From: Clostridia bacterium
GTDB taxonomy: Bacteria; Bacillota; Clostridia; Christensenellales; Borkfalkiaceae
Assembly (NCBI GenBank): GCA_017621155.1
Contig: JAGATP010000017.1
Location: forward strand, 1 to 45,600
Direction: 5' to 3'
Length of the DNA stretch: 45,600 bases
In this document: piece by piece, positions 1-7,031 of the stretch
Numbering within the stretch: the stretch's first letter is position 1
How the letters are laid out: every line of letters begins with the position of its first letter
Made by a program: the position numbers and the translations under genes
The notes under the pieces: model-generated
Database searches by the model: none
Told to the model about the DNA's origin: nothing
The model's input: the letters and a program-made list of their open reading frames with translations, nothing else

Positions 1-936
1 CCAATCGATTTTGGGGTGCTTTGAAAGGTACAGCGCAACCTTGGCTGCATTTTGGCTGTGACGCTCCATGCGAAGCGCCAAGGTGTCTGATCCGAGATAG
101 GTCAAAAATGCGTTCTGAGGCGCCATTATCGCGCCCATATCGCGGATCATCTGCGCTCTGCACTTGGTGGCAAAGGGAGCGTCGAGATCGGCGTAGACGA
201 GCCCGTGATAGCTCTCGTCGGGAAGATTAAAGGAAGGGTAGCGCTTATTTCCCTTGAAGTCGATGTTGCCTCCGTCCACGATGATTCCGCCGAGCGCCGC
301 CGCATGTCCGTCTAAATATTTGGAAGAGGAATGCACGATGATATTGACGCCGTAGCGGAAGGGATTGCAGAGCGCGGGGGAAGCGAGGGTATTGTCGCAG
401 ATGAAGAGCACGCCGTGCTTTTTGGCGATGGCTGCCACTTTGTCGAAGTCGAATACCACGATGGAGGGGTTGGCGATGGTCTCGACGAAGATGAACTTCG
501 TCTTTTCGTCCACGAGCGCTTCGATCTCCTCGGCGGAAGCGTCGGGGTGGAAGAAGCGGCATTCGATGCCGAGCTTTGGCAGAGTCGTGCCGAACAGGTT
601 GAACGTTCCCCCGTAGATGGAGGCGGAGGAGACGATGTTATCTCCCGCTTCGCAGAGCGTAAAGGCGGTAAGGGTGGTTGCCGACATGCCGGAAGCGCAC
701 CCGATGGAAGCCTTGCCCCCTTCCAGAGCGGTGATCTTTCCTTCGAGCGCCGTAACGGTGGGGTTTGCGAGTCGGGAATAGAAATAATCGTCGCTTTTGA
801 GGTCAAAGCAGTCCGCCATCGCCTTGGTGTCGCCAAAGTAGAAGGTCGTGCTCTGACAAATCTGGGGAATGCGGCTTTCGCCCGTCTTGGGAGAATAGCC
901 TGCCTGTACGCAAAGGGTATCTTTTTTGAGTTCCAT
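1..936 (-). CDS. O-acetylhomoserine sulfhydrylase (aminocarboxypropyltransferase), 3' end cut off
   Basis: PLP-dependent Cys/Met-metabolism enzyme expected to make homocysteine (or methionine) from O-acetylhomoserine and sulfide or methanethiol in the cytoplasm. Translating the minus strand from ATG at 936 gives 312 codons that run off the window, where about 420-430 are usual, so the C-terminus is missing. The N-terminus (MELKKDTLCVQAGYSPKTGE) and the segment YSRLANPTVTALEG are typical of the family. The PLP-binding lysine is Lys206 in SSSKYLDGHAAALGG, and the CDNTLASPALCNPF segment before it is also typical. An AGAGG ribosome site precedes the start. The gene follows smpB by 14 nt, so the two are probably co-transcribed. 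Cystathionine gamma-synthase/lyase relatives share the fold, but the N-terminal sequence favours the OAH enzyme. I avoid a symbol because metY/cysD naming varies. Confidence 0.88.
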   Translation of the reverse strand, partial: MELKKDTLCVQAGYSPKTGESRIPQICQSTTFYFGDTKAMADCFDLKSDDYFYSRLANPTVTALEGKITALEGGKASIGCASGMSATTLTAFTLCEAGDNIVSSASIYGGTFNLFGTTLPKLGIECRFFHPDASAEEIEALVDEKTKFIFVETIANPSIVVFDFDKVAAIAKKHGVLFICDNTLASPALCNPFRYGVNIIVHSSSKYLDGHAAALGGIIVDGGNIDFKGNKRYPSFNLPDESYHGLVYADLDAPFATKCRAQMIRDMGAIMAPQNAFLTYLGSDTLALRMERHSQNAAKVALYLSKHPKIDW

Positions 937-950
937 GACTAACCTCTTTT

Positions 951-1403
951 TCATTGATAGTATTCTTTGATCTCTCTCGCGGTCTGACGCTTGAGGTCGC
1001 GTTCCGCAAGGGACTGTTTTTTGTCGTAAGTGTGCTTTCCCTTACAAAGCCCCAATTCCGCCTTGATGAGGGCGTCCTTAAAGTAGAGCTTTAAGGGGAC
1101 GAGGGTATACCCCCGCTCGTTGATTTTGCCGACGATTTTGGAAATTTCCCGCTTGTGCAGGAGAAGGCGTCTGTCCCGCTTGGAGTCCTTGGTGTTGTAC
1201 GCGCCCGCCCTGTCGTAGACGGCGATGTGTGCGTTTTTCAGCCACACGTCGTACCCTCTGACGAAGCAGAAGGAATCCTTCAAATTGACATTTCCCTGAC
1301 GGATGGATTTGACTTCCCCGCCGTCGAGGGCAATGCCCGCCTCGTATTTTTCTTCGATGAAGTATTCAAAATAAGCGGCTCTGTTTTCGGTGATGATTTT
1401 CAT
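951..1403 (-). CDS. smpB: SsrA-binding protein SmpB
   Basis: Small basic RNA-binding protein that escorts tmRNA (SsrA) to stalled ribosomes for trans-translation. The 150 residues match the normal family length and pattern: N-terminal ENRAAYFEYFIEEKYEAGIALDGGEVKSIR split over the first 35 residues, then VNLKDSF, the central KRDRRLLLHKREI segment, and the lysine-rich tail KKQSLAERDLKRQTAREIK. It follows rnr after 7 nt, the usual Firmicutes arrangement. No Shine-Dalgarno sequence precedes the ATG: the six bases before it are ACTCTC, and before those is a perfect TATAAT. It may therefore be translated from a leaderless transcript (see promoter entry). The ssrA gene itself was not found in this window. 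Confidence 0.96.
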   Translation of the reverse strand: MKIITENRAAYFEYFIEEKYEAGIALDGGEVKSIRQGNVNLKDSFCFVRGYDVWLKNAHIAVYDRAGAYNTKDSKRDRRLLLHKREISKIVGKINERGYTLVPLKLYFKDALIKAELGLCKGKHTYDKKQSLAERDLKRQTAREIKEYYQ

Positions 1404-1409
1404 GAGAGT

Positions 1410-1438
1410 ATTATACCATTCTTTTGGGTGGATTGCAA
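1410..1438 (-). promoter_or_regulatory. Promoter of smpB, -10 box overlapping the rnr stop codon
   Basis: On the minus strand TTGCAA (1433-1438) is followed after 17 nt by TATAAT (1410-1415). The -10 box contains the rnr stop codon (1411-1413) and ends exactly 6 nt before the smpB ATG, which would place the transcript start at or very near the A of the ATG. Confidence 0.6.
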
Positions 1439-3531
1439 TCCTTTGAAGAAGGCAAAGTGGAAAGCAGGGAAAATTCCACCCGATAAGTGTCGAAGTGACA
1501 GGCTTCGACGCGCACTTTTACGGCGTCGCCCAAGCGGAAGGTGTGCTTCCTTCCCTTTAACAGAAATTTTTCCTCGACGTACTCGTATTCGTCCGCAGGG
1601 AGCGTTTCGAGGGGAAGTATGCCCTCAATGGCGTTGGGAAGCTCCGCAAACAGCGCAAACGAGGTGACGCCCGAAATGGTTGCCTCGTATTCCTCGCCGA
1701 TGCGATCCGCCATATACTGCACTTGATACAGCTCGTCCACTTCCCGCTCCGCTTCGGTTGCGATCCGCTCCCGCTCGGAGGACGCTTCGGAGGCTTCCGA
1801 TACGAAATAGTGTAATTTCTGTACGGCAGAGTGATCTTTGTCCAGCCAAGCCTTGACGATGCGATGAACGGTTAAATCGGGGTATCGGCGAATGGGGGAA
1901 GTGAAGTGGCAATAGTACTTGCTGGCAAGTCCGAAATGCCCCGCGTTGATAGGGGAATACCTCGCCTTTTGCATGGAGCGGAGCATGACCTTGTTCAGGA
2001 CGGAATAAGAGGGGAGCTCCTCCGCGCTTTTGAGAATTTTTTGATAGTCTTTGGGGGAGACGTCCTCGGGCCCAAAGCTCTCTTTGACGCCGCACTCCCG
2101 CGCAAACGCCAAAAAGCAAGCCGCCTTCTCGGGATTGGGCTTTTCGTGAATGCGGTAGATCATGGGCATTTCGCGCTCTGTCATTAAGGAAGCCACCGAC
2201 TCGTTGGCGAGCACCATGAACTGCTCGATGAGCCCGTAGGAAAAGAGGGTTTCGTGCTCCGGAATGACGATTTCGTCCCCTGTAAAAAGAATTTTCGCCT
2301 CCTTGATGTCCAGCTCCACGTTGCCCCGCTCCCGCCTCTTTTTGGAGAGGAGAAGGGTGAGCTCCTTTGCCCGCTCGAGCATGGGAACGACGTCTGAAAA
2401 CTGTATACGAAGGGCTTCGTTGCCGTTTAAGATTTCGTCTACCTGATGATAGGTCATACGGTGGGCGGAGCGAATGACCGTCTTTGCCACCCGCTTCGAG
2501 GTGAGATTGCCCTCTGAATCGACAGTCATGATGCAGGAGAGGGCAAGCCTGTCCTCTCCCTCGTTTAGGGAGCAAATGCCGTTGGAAAGGGCTTTGGGAA
2601 GCATGGGAAGGACGCGGTCGGGGAAGTAGACGGAAGTCCCGCGGGCAAACGCCTCTTTGTCGAGAGGGCTTTTGCGCTTGACGTATTCCGTGACGTCCGC
2701 GATGTGCACGCCGAGGGTGTATTCTTTGCCGTCAAAAGTGACTTCGATCGCGTCGTCGATGTCCCGCGTGTCTTCGCCGTCAATGGTGATAATCAGGTGC
2801 GTTCGAAAATCTTCCCGCCCGTCCGTCTTGAGAGGGCGGGAGGAAACTTCCTCCGCTTCGGCGAGCACTTCTTCGGGAAACTCCTCTCTCAGGTTGTAGG
2901 AGCGGATAATCGACAGCTCTTCGACGAAGAAATCGTCGTCTGCGCCGAGCACTTCCACGATTTCGCCGCCCGGCATTTTTCCGTAAGGATAGCTCGTGAT
3001 CTTGGCGACCGCCTTCGTGTTCGGGCGAAGATTTTTGCACTTCTTTAAGGGAATGTAGATTTGCTCTGCAAATTTCGTCTCGTCGGGGATGAGATAGCCC
3101 GCGGATTTGTCCCTGACGAACGTGCCCACGATGGTGGAATAGCCCCGTTCGACGATGCCGAGCACCTCGCCCTCGTCGCCCCTTCTTCCGCCGACGGGAA
3201 TGGCGTAGACGACGTCTTTATGGAGCGCTCCGCTTAAGGAAGCATGGGGGATAAAGAGGTCGGAAAGGGCCTTGTCGTCCGGGACGAAGAAGGCAAAGCC
3301 CCTCTCGTTCCCCGAAATCGTGCCCTTGAGGGCGTGAAACTGTTCGGGTGTGCCAAAGCGCCCGCTCTTGTCGGCGAGCAGTTTTCCTTCGTCGTAGAGG
3401 GAAAGGAGAAGGTCGGTTAAATGCTTCGTGTCCTTTTTTCGGATACCGAGGCGGGAGGCGATTTCCCATGCGGTTAAAAGGCGAAATTCTCCGTCCTCGA
3501 ATTTTTTGAGGATCGTTTGGGTTGCGTTCAT
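1411..3531 (-). CDS. rnr: Ribonuclease R
   Basis: Processive 3'-5' exoribonuclease of the RNase II/RNB family that degrades structured RNA and works with tmRNA/SmpB in quality control. The chosen start at 3531 (MNATQTILKKFEDGEF) gives 706 aa, a normal length. The longer open frame up to 3654 runs through the secG terminator and has no ribosome site there. Order: N-terminal winged-helix region, cold-shock domains, RNB domain with catalytic aspartates in DTRDIDDAI (Asp254, 257, 259, 260), and a C-terminal S1 domain (YEATISGVTSFALFAELPN onward). AAGGA lies 13 nt before the ATG. No clear promoter of its own is visible, so read-through from secG is likely. The C-terminal basic tail is short compared with E. 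coli RNase R. Confidence 0.95.
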   Translation of the reverse strand: MNATQTILKKFEDGEFRLLTAWEIASRLGIRKKDTKHLTDLLLSLYDEGKLLADKSGRFGTPEQFHALKGTISGNERGFAFFVPDDKALSDLFIPHASLSGALHKDVVYAIPVGGRRGDEGEVLGIVERGYSTIVGTFVRDKSAGYLIPDETKFAEQIYIPLKKCKNLRPNTKAVAKITSYPYGKMPGGEIVEVLGADDDFFVEELSIIRSYNLREEFPEEVLAEAEEVSSRPLKTDGREDFRTHLIITIDGEDTRDIDDAIEVTFDGKEYTLGVHIADVTEYVKRKSPLDKEAFARGTSVYFPDRVLPMLPKALSNGICSLNEGEDRLALSCIMTVDSEGNLTSKRVAKTVIRSAHRMTYHQVDEILNGNEALRIQFSDVVPMLERAKELTLLLSKKRRERGNVELDIKEAKILFTGDEIVIPEHETLFSYGLIEQFMVLANESVASLMTEREMPMIYRIHEKPNPEKAACFLAFARECGVKESFGPEDVSPKDYQKILKSAEELPSYSVLNKVMLRSMQKARYSPINAGHFGLASKYYCHFTSPIRRYPDLTVHRIVKAWLDKDHSAVQKLHYFVSEASEASSERERIATEAEREVDELYQVQYMADRIGEEYEATISGVTSFALFAELPNAIEGILPLETLPADEYEYVEEKFLLKGRKHTFRLGDAVKVRVEACHFDTYRVEFSLLSTLPSSKDCNPPKRMV

Positions 3532-3554
3532 AAATACAGTATTTTCCTTTTTCG

Positions 3555-3582
3555 AAAAAAATAAGGCGACCAAAAGGCCGCC
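3555..3582 (-). terminator. Terminator after secG
   Basis: On the minus strand GGCGGCC-TTTT-GGTCGCC forms a 7-bp stem (one G-T pair) followed by TTATTTTTTT. It sits between secG and rnr, so rnr expression may depend on partial read-through. Confidence 0.8.
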
Positions 3583-3601
3583 CGTGCATATTTCCGTCCG
3601 A

Positions 3602-3883
3602 TCAGAGGGTGAAAAGTGCCCCGAGGACAAAGAAGAGAATGGAGAAGAGTGCAAGCACGCCGAGTGCGATGTACGTCCACTTTTTCATTTTTTCCTCGAT
3701 GGATTTTCCCTTGTTCTTGCCGAAGAACGTCTCGCTGGAGCCTTGAATGGCTTGAATGCCGTCGGAGTTGGAGGGTTGCATGAGCACGAGAATGATGGCT
3801 GCAATGGAAGCGACCAACATACAGAGAACTAAAATCGTTCCGATGATCATGTACGGGGTATAAGAGATCAGTAAATTCAACAT
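3602..3883 (-). CDS. secG: Preprotein translocase subunit SecG
   Basis: Small membrane subunit of the SecYEG protein-export channel. Starting at 3883 (MLNLLISYTPYMIIGTILVL) it is 93 aa with two hydrophobic helices (about residues 8-30 and 67-90). Between them is the family-defining loop LMQPSNSDGIQAIQGSSETFFGK, which aligns with the QPGKSDGLSGAI...FGK loop of known SecG proteins. The start is supported by GAGGA about 8 nt upstream. An upstream in-frame ATG at 3964 lies at the promoter and is rejected. Next gene in the same direction is rnr, as in many Firmicutes. Confidence 0.93.
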   Translation of the reverse strand: MLNLLISYTPYMIIGTILVLCMLVASIAAIILVLMQPSNSDGIQAIQGSSETFFGKNKGKSIEEKMKKWTYIALGVLALFSILFFVLGALFTL

Positions 3884-3931
3884 TTTGACATCCTCGATGA
3901 GAAAATTCGGTTCTATCCGTTTAACGGTGTT

Positions 3932-3960
3932 ATTATACCACAATGAAAGGCGTTTGACAA
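3932..3960 (-). promoter_or_regulatory. Promoter of secG
   Basis: Minus strand TTGTCA (3955-3960), 17-nt spacer, TATAAT (3932-3937), about 48 nt before the secG ATG. A near-consensus housekeeping sigma promoter that could drive secG-rnr-smpB and the downstream sulfhydrylase gene. Confidence 0.85.
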
Positions 3961-3987
3961 CCAAAAAGAGGGGAGTTTGCGGAAAAA

Positions 3988-4941
3988 TTATCCCGTTTTT
4001 CCTCTTTTTTTCAGCGTTACTTCGCCGTAGCGGTTAATGAGAAAAATCCCGATCGCCACGAGAATGAGGGCGAGCAAGGTTTCGATGCGAAGGAGCGCGC
4101 CTTCCTTTAAAATGAGCGCGGAGAGAACAAAGCCGATGACGGGGGTCAGCGTTTTATAGGAGGAGACCCTCGATACCGCGTTGTATTTGAGCAGGATTCC
4201 CATCAGGGAAAAGGCGACTGCCGAGATGATTGCAAGGTATAAAAGCATGACGAACGCCCAAGGGCTTTGGGGATACAGCCTTCCGCCCAAGCTAAGTCCC
4301 GCGACGGAGAGGACGGCTCCGCCGATGAGAAATTGCCAGCCGCTTAATAGAACGGGGCTTTCCTCTTTGGCAAACTCCTTGGATAAATTCCCCGCAAGGG
4401 CGGAAAAGAGGCAGGAGAGAAGAAGAAAGCCTTCCCCCGTGAAGGAAAAGGAAAAGTCAAAGGACTTTCCGAGATTGACAAGCACGACGCCGCCAAACCC
4501 CGCGAGACAGCCGATGAGCTTGACCAGGGTAAACTTTTCCTGCCGAAACAAAAAGCACGCCATTAAAATGGACAAAAAGACGCCCGCACCGTTGATGACG
4601 GAAGCTTTGACGCCCGCCGTTTGGTAGAGTCCGAGATAGTAAAAGATGTACTGCCCGATCGTCTGGGTCAGGGCGAGTAGGAAAACGTACAGCCAGCCCT
4701 TTTTGCGCTTCGGGAGCAAGAGCTTTTTCTCCTTGATCGAACAAAATCCGAGGATTAAAACGCCCGCAATGCAAAAGCGCACGCCCGCATAGAGGAGGGA
4801 AGAGGGGGCTTCGCCGCCGATCCCGAAAAGGGTGTAGCCGATTTTGACGCAGGGGAAAGCGCTCCCCCAAAGGGCACAGGACAAAAGGGCGAGGAGAAAG
4901 ACGATATAAGGTTTTTTGAAAAAGGTTTCGCGGTCGATCAT
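3988..4941 (-). CDS. EamA/DMT-family exporter
   Basis: Ten-helix membrane protein of the drug/metabolite transporter superfamily (317 aa), made of two EamA repeats of about five helices each. The first repeat begins FLLALLSCALWGSAFPCVKIGY, split here over residues 15-36, and the W-G-S/A-F motif is characteristic. The second begins near GEGFLLLSCLFSALAGNLSKEF. The end LINRYGEVTLKKRGKTG is cytoplasmic and basic. Substrate cannot be told from sequence; relatives export amino acids or metabolites. AAAGGGAG lies 11 nt before the ATG and forms one arm of a small hairpin (4951-4966). The gene lies between secG and the TSCPD gene on the same strand, with terminators on both sides, so it is probably transcribed alone. 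Confidence 0.87.
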   Translation of the reverse strand: MIDRETFFKKPYIVFLLALLSCALWGSAFPCVKIGYTLFGIGGEAPSSLLYAGVRFCIAGVLILGFCSIKEKKLLLPKRKKGWLYVFLLALTQTIGQYIFYYLGLYQTAGVKASVINGAGVFLSILMACFLFRQEKFTLVKLIGCLAGFGGVVLVNLGKSFDFSFSFTGEGFLLLSCLFSALAGNLSKEFAKEESPVLLSGWQFLIGGAVLSVAGLSLGGRLYPQSPWAFVMLLYLAIISAVAFSLMGILLKYNAVSRVSSYKTLTPVIGFVLSALILKEGALLRIETLLALILVAIGIFLINRYGEVTLKKRGKTG

Positions 4942-4950
4942 GGCGGATTT

Positions 4951-4966
4951 TGCTCCCTTTGGAGCA
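4951..4966 (-). promoter_or_regulatory. Hairpin holding the ribosome binding site of the EamA exporter gene
   Basis: The minus strand reads TGCTCC-AAAG-GGAGCA, a perfect 6-bp hairpin whose loop and 3' arm contain the AAAGGGAG ribosome site. It could damp translation; this is an inference from sequence only. Confidence 0.35.
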
Positions 4967-5011
4967 TTAGTATGTTTTTAGCTCTGCGCGGCGCAGAGGT
5001 TTTTCGAAACA

Positions 5012-5046
5012 TAAAAAAGAAGACAACGAAAAAATCATTGTCTTTT
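5012..5046 (-). terminator. Terminator after the TSCPD gene
   Basis: Minus strand AAGACAA (5038-5044) and TTGTCTT (5020-5026) pair around an 11-nt loop, followed by CTTTTTT. It begins about 20 nt after the TSCPD stop codon. A second GC-rich hairpin, CTCTGC-GCGGC-GCAGAG, lies at 4982-4998 with a T-run on the plus side. Confidence 0.65.
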
Positions 5047-5066
5047 TCATCGGAATTTGCCTGAAG

Positions 5067-5318
5067 TTATGCCCTTGTTCTTTTGTATTCCGCAATTGCG
5101 CGGGAGAGCTGATCGGGGCAGGAGGTGTTGTTTCTGCATTTGATGCCTGCAAGCGTGGTCTCTACCTCGTCGAGCGTTCTTCCCTCGACAAGCTTCGCAA
5201 CGCCCTGCAAGTTGCCGCTGCAACCGCCGATGAACTTGACGTTGTGAATTTTGCTTTCTTCGTCTACCTCGAAGATGATCTGACGGGAACAAGTTCCCTT
5301 CGTAGCATAAGTGAACAT
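5067..5318 (-). CDS. TIGR03905-type TSCPD domain protein
   Basis: Small protein (83 aa) of the TSCPD family, a domain also found at the end of B12-dependent ribonucleotide reductases. Its biochemical role alone is unknown. Four conserved cysteines are visible: GTCSRQI, GGCSGNLQG, IKCRNN and the name-giving T-S-C-P-D (residues about 66-70), suggesting metal or redox chemistry. The start at 5318 (MFTYATKGTCSR) matches family N-termini, with GTGAGGT as ribosome site 9 nt before it; a GTG 5 codons upstream is possible but less likely. It lies 22 nt after the DUF4364 gene, so the two are probably one transcript. Confidence 0.88.
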   Translation of the reverse strand: MFTYATKGTCSRQIIFEVDEESKIHNVKFIGGCSGNLQGVAKLVEGRTLDEVETTLAGIKCRNNTSCPDQLSRAIAEYKRTRA

Positions 5319-5340
5319 ATATTTTGACCTCACAAAAAGT

Positions 5341-5868
5341 TTAATCGACTAAGTTTTCATAAATGGCAGTGTAGAGATTCTCCGCTTTGTCTGCCCATTT
5401 TTTATAGATGTTTTGCGCCGTCTTCCGATCGGGAATGACGAATTTGAGCTCCAATGCGGGCTGCACGGGCGCTAAGATGCGCAGGAAGACGGTATATGTG
5501 CCGTCCTTGTTTTGATAGTAATCGGCTCTGCATTCCTGCTTGGTGCGGAATTTCTCCTTGTTGAGTCGGACAAAGGTGGAAATTTCCTCGCGCACGCTTT
5601 TTGGAATGTTGATGTAGAAGTTCGCAAGGCTCTCCCTGCCGTCGGGGGTAATGGTATAGAGGGGATCGTCTCCCTGATTGACGAGGCAGATGAATCCGTC
5701 TGCCGTAAGCTTCTGGATAAGCCCCATGCAATCCATGTAGTTGATCCAGTCGTTGCTCGAAGAGCAAATATCGACGAGGATACGCTCGGAAAGCGCGGTC
5801 TCCATCTTATCAAAGACAAAGAGTATAATCAATTTATTGACGGACGTTTCGCCTTTGATCTGCTGCAT
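5341..5868 (-). CDS. DUF4364 family protein
   Basis: 175-aa protein matching the DUF4364 pattern of clostridia: an N-terminal winged-helix-like part (VNKLIILFVFDKMETALSE, then NDWINYMDCMGLIQKLTADGF) with the segment LYTITPDGRESLANF, and a C-terminal beta-rich part. The winged-helix resemblance suggests DNA binding, but no function is established that I know of. AAAGGAG lies 6 nt before the ATG. It follows the HPr-like gene by 46 nt and precedes the TSCPD gene by 22 nt on the same strand; one promoter at 6174-6202 could serve all three. Confidence 0.85.
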   Translation of the reverse strand: MQQIKGETSVNKLIILFVFDKMETALSERILVDICSSSNDWINYMDCMGLIQKLTADGFICLVNQGDDPLYTITPDGRESLANFYINIPKSVREEISTFVRLNKEKFRTKQECRADYYQNKDGTYTVFLRILAPVQPALELKFVIPDRKTAQNIYKKWADKAENLYTAIYENLVD

Positions 5869-5914
5869 CTTAACTCCTTTGGAACTTCGGTTTGGTAGGG
5901 ATATCGCTTGTGTT

Positions 5915-6139
5915 TCAAGAAAACTTTCTGAGCTGCTCGATGATCTCGTCGCAGTCGTTGCTGTAAACTTCCACCGTTATGGGCTTGGAAAGGTCAAGGG
6001 AAAAAATGCCCAGAATGGACTTTGCGTCCACGACGAATTTCCCGCTCTTTAACAGAATTTCACAGGGAAACGATTGGGTGACGTTGACAAATTCCTTGAC
6101 TTTTTGCGCCATTTCCAGAGAAACGGTAATCGATTTCAT
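5915..6139 (-). CDS. HPr-like protein lacking the phosphorylatable histidine
   Basis: 74-aa protein with the HPr fold pattern. The part from about residue 27 (EILLKSGKFVVDAKSILGIFSLDLSK, split here) aligns with [21 protein letters not shown] of true HPr, including the regulatory serine (Ser41 here, equivalent to Ser46). The active-site loop GIHARPA is absent: the corresponding stretch reads SLEMAQKVKEF and no histidine occurs anywhere in the protein. It therefore cannot carry phosphate from PTS enzyme I in the usual way. Bacillus Crh similarly lacks His15 but keeps Ser46 and is purely regulatory, so a regulatory role is possible; this is inference. GGGGAG precedes the ATG. First gene of a probable three-gene operon. 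Confidence 0.75.
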   Translation of the reverse strand: MKSITVSLEMAQKVKEFVNVTQSFPCEILLKSGKFVVDAKSILGIFSLDLSKPITVEVYSNDCDEIIEQLRKFS

Positions 6140-6173
6140 GGTAGGCTCCCCTCATTACATGCGATACAGTTCT

Positions 6174-6202
6174 ATTATAGCGAAAAAACTTCGTAAAATC
6201 AA
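6174..6202 (-). promoter_or_regulatory. Promoter of the HPr-like/DUF4364/TSCPD operon
   Basis: Minus strand TTGATT (6197-6202), 17 nt, TATAAT (6174-6179). It is back to back with the plus-strand promoter at 6223-6251. Confidence 0.75.
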
Positions 6203-6222
6203 GAAAAAACGTGAAAAATTTC

Positions 6223-6251
6223 TCAACATTTTTGAAATTATGTGTTATAAT
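6223..6251 (+). promoter_or_regulatory. Promoter of the 242-aa gene and the Nudix gene
   Basis: TCAACA (6223-6228), 17 nt, TATAAT (6246-6251), about 50 nt before the ATG at 6303. Confidence 0.65.
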
Positions 6252-6302
6252 GAGAAAAGAACAACGAAAAGGTCGTTTTCATACGATACAAAGGAGGACG
6301 GT

Positions 6303-7031
6303 ATGGCAGACGTCAAAGCAGAAGTCACAAACTTTATGGCAAAGTGCGACGATCTCATTGCGTCGAAGTATATTCTTGCCGACGCAAAAATTTCCGAATT
6401 GTTGAAGAGTATTTCCGTCAGCGAAGAACTCTGTTCCCTGTTTAAGCGGGTGACGGAGGAATTCAGCTATGCCCGCGCCAAGGAAGAATACATGGCGGCG
6501 GCGCCCGACGGTTCGATCAACCGCAAGGTGTTGATCCTTCCCGAAGATATTTACGAACAGGCGGCGTTTATCTTTTGCCTCCTCGTCGATTTCGACAGCG
6601 GCGCGATCGATCTCGGTCAGTTTTTGCAGGAGTATTACAACGTGGACGGCAGTTACACCTCAAGCTACAACGCCTTTATCAATCAGCTCGTCAAGCCCTT
6701 TAAGAACGCGGTGCGGCAGGCGCTCAAAAACGAAAACATCGAAATCGGGCAGTACGCGCTTCCCAAGAGCGACGAGCGGGCGGTTCTTCTCAAGGAGCTG
6801 AGGGGGGCTGTCATTCGCCTGAGAAAGACGATGGGCAAGATGGTGGAGGATGCCGATTCGCGGTACGGCATGTCCGTTCTTCTGCACTCGATGTGCGACG
6901 CGCTCGCCAAAGAGGACTACAAGACCTTTAAGGCGCTCACCGTCGGCTACACCTTCGCGGAGAGCTACGTGGGCATCGATTCGGACGACTTGAAGAAGAT
7001 TTGCGACTTGATGGGGAAGCTGAAATTATGA
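6303..7031 (+). CDS. Unrecognised conserved-looking cytoplasmic protein, 242 aa
   Basis: I do not recognise a family. The protein is largely helical, acidic and without signal peptide or membrane segment. It begins MADVKAEVTNFMAKCDDLIA, has a helix-rich first half, a short segment VDGSYTSSYNAFINQLVKPF around residues 118-137, and ends LKKICDLMGKLKL. The start has an AAAGGAGG ribosome site 5 nt upstream; the open frame continues upstream but through the promoter. Its stop overlaps the next ATG (ATGA at 7028-7031), so translation is probably coupled to the Nudix hydrolase. That linkage is the only clue to its role. Reading-frame quality and codon use match the neighbours. Confidence 0.8.
   Translation: MADVKAEVTNFMAKCDDLIASKYILADAKISELLKSISVSEELCSLFKRVTEEFSYARAKEEYMAAAPDGSINRKVLILPEDIYEQAAFIFCLLVDFDSGAIDLGQFLQEYYNVDGSYTSSYNAFINQLVKPFKNAVRQALKNENIEIGQYALPKSDERAVLLKELRGAVIRLRKTMGKMVEDADSRYGMSVLLHSMCDALAKEDYKTFKALTVGYTFAESYVGIDSDDLKKICDLMGKLKL

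Noticed and set aside
951..1403. tmRNA (ssrA) expected next to smpB
   Set aside because: The gene after smpB is the sulfhydrylase with a 14-nt gap, leaving no room. No tmRNA-like sequence was seen elsewhere in the window.
3532..3654. Upstream extension of rnr by 41 codons
   Set aside because: The extension covers the secG terminator and has no ribosome site; RNase R proteins start at the MNATQ-like region.
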